This document shows positions 63,722-64,000 of a stretch of DNA of 64,000 bases, piece after piece; within the stretch, counting starts at the first letter, position 1; every line of letters begins with the position of its first letter. The position numbers and the translations under genes were made by a program. The notes below the pieces were generated by a model. The model worked only from the letters and a program-made list of their open reading frames with translations. It did not search any database and was not told the origin of the DNA. This stretch comes from Micromonospora chersina (GTDB lineage: Bacteria; Actinomycetota; Actinomycetes; Mycobacteriales; Micromonosporaceae): positions 4,340,001 to 4,404,000 of the forward strand of contig NZ_FMIB01000002.1 of the NCBI RefSeq assembly GCF_900091475.1, read 5' to 3'.

Positions 63722-64000
63722 TTCACGGTGACCTTGGCGGTGGTCGGCGCGTAGACCACCCAGGCGTTGCCGGGCTGCGGGTGCAGGAGGTCGCCGCCGC
63801 TGTCGGCGAGGGTGCAGACCATGCCCTGGCCCGGCTTGCGCCACCGGCCCTTCGCGCTCGACGGCCCGGAGACGGCGACCACCGCGCCCTCGCCGAAGAC
63901 GTTCGCCGACGGGAGGGACCGCGGCGACGGGTTCCGCACGTCGAGCGTGCGGTATTCCATCGTCAGCACGATCACCGACGCGGCGGTCACCGTGGCGGTG
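63718..64000 (-). CDS. Partial protein of unknown function at the window edge
   Basis: The last 94 residues of a longer protein whose start lies beyond the right edge. The visible part reads TMEYRTLDVRNPSPRSLPSANVFGEG, then VVAVSGPSSAKGRWRKPGQGM, VCTLADSGGDLLHPQPGNAWVVYAP and the final TTAKVTVK: beta-rich, with one Cys, and no membrane helix. It overlaps the polymerase/ligase gene by ATGA, so it is in the same operon. I do not recognise the family. It could be an exported carbohydrate-binding or polymerising enzyme tail. Confidence 0.55.
   Translation of the reverse strand, partial: TATVTAASVIVLTMEYRTLDVRNPSPRSLPSANVFGEGAVVAVSGPSSAKGRWRKPGQGMVCTLADSGGDLLHPQPGNAWVVYAPTTAKVTVK

Noticed and set aside
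1..64000. tRNA, rRNA, insertion sequences, integrases or prophage genes
   Set aside because: I looked for cloverleaf sequences, transposase or integrase motifs and att-like repeats and found none that I could support. Gene order and composition are even throughout.
44562..64000. A secondary-metabolite (polyketide or peptide) gene cluster
   Set aside because: There are no ketosynthase, adenylation or carrier domains. The transferases, flippase and ligase fit envelope glycan synthesis instead.

Overview
The window is a continuous stretch of very GC-rich (roughly 70 percent or more) actinobacterial chromosome. The gene families point to Micromonosporaceae, with Micromonospora or a close relative as the best guess: a proteasome activator Bpa, DUF4192, DUF5926, DUF5701, DUF397 and helix-turn-helix pairs, several LytR-CpsA-Psr proteins, and many leaderless-type promoters (TANNNT, 6 to 8 bases, start codon). 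No database search was possible, so the taxon is an inference. No rRNA, tRNA, CRISPR array, transposase or integrase was seen, and gene density is high with no gene-free stretch above 300 bases.

Layout. 0-12 kb is housekeeping: DUF4192, molybdenum-enzyme maturation (fdhD, mobA, DUF6457), a YbjN chaperone-like protein, a quinone oxidoreductase, an Lrp regulator divergent from dimethylargininase (ddaH), an orphan branched-chain-type binding protein, an alpha/beta hydrolase, bpa and two HAD phosphatases. 12-23 kb holds OsmC, a small zincin, AIM24, pheA, small sensory or ligand-binding proteins, arginine deiminase with a palindromic AT-rich operator candidate, DUF5926, an anti-sigma-type ATPase, a GAF/PAS histidine kinase, a glycerophosphodiesterase and a rhodanese. 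23-28 kb has three tandem LytR-CpsA-Psr (LCP) glycopolymer ligases and a sugar-nucleotide epimerase/decarboxylase. 28-41 kb has two sodium:solute symporter modules, a flavin reductase, an XRE/DUF397 pair, an ABC exporter with a SRPBCC protein, and two ECF sigma factor/membrane partner cassettes. 41-44.5 kb has a LytS/LytTR two-component system and a ROK regulator. 44.5-64 kb is dominated by envelope glycan and lipid genes: a polyprenyl-phosphate sugar transferase, a GT4 glycosyltransferase, a three-gene nucleotidyltransferase / glycerol-1-phosphate-dehydrogenase-like / CDP-alcohol phosphotransferase set, then a cluster with a polymerase/ligase, two sulfotransferases, a flippase, a GH26-like lipoprotein and a large secreted malectin protein.

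How it fits together. The right third, with the LCP genes, reads as an export and attachment system for a surface polymer that may be sulfated and may carry an unusual phosphoglycerol or phospho-alcohol unit. Two cis signals deserve attention. One is a 15/16 match to the ParB centromere site parS, lying on an internal start codon of the flavin reductase gene (30504-30519). The other is a cluster of five DnaA-box-like 9-mers spaced by about whole helical turns (38605-38677). With a further inverted pair of DnaA boxes at the left edge, they suggest that the window is within reach of the replication origin and carries replication or segregation control sites outside oriC.
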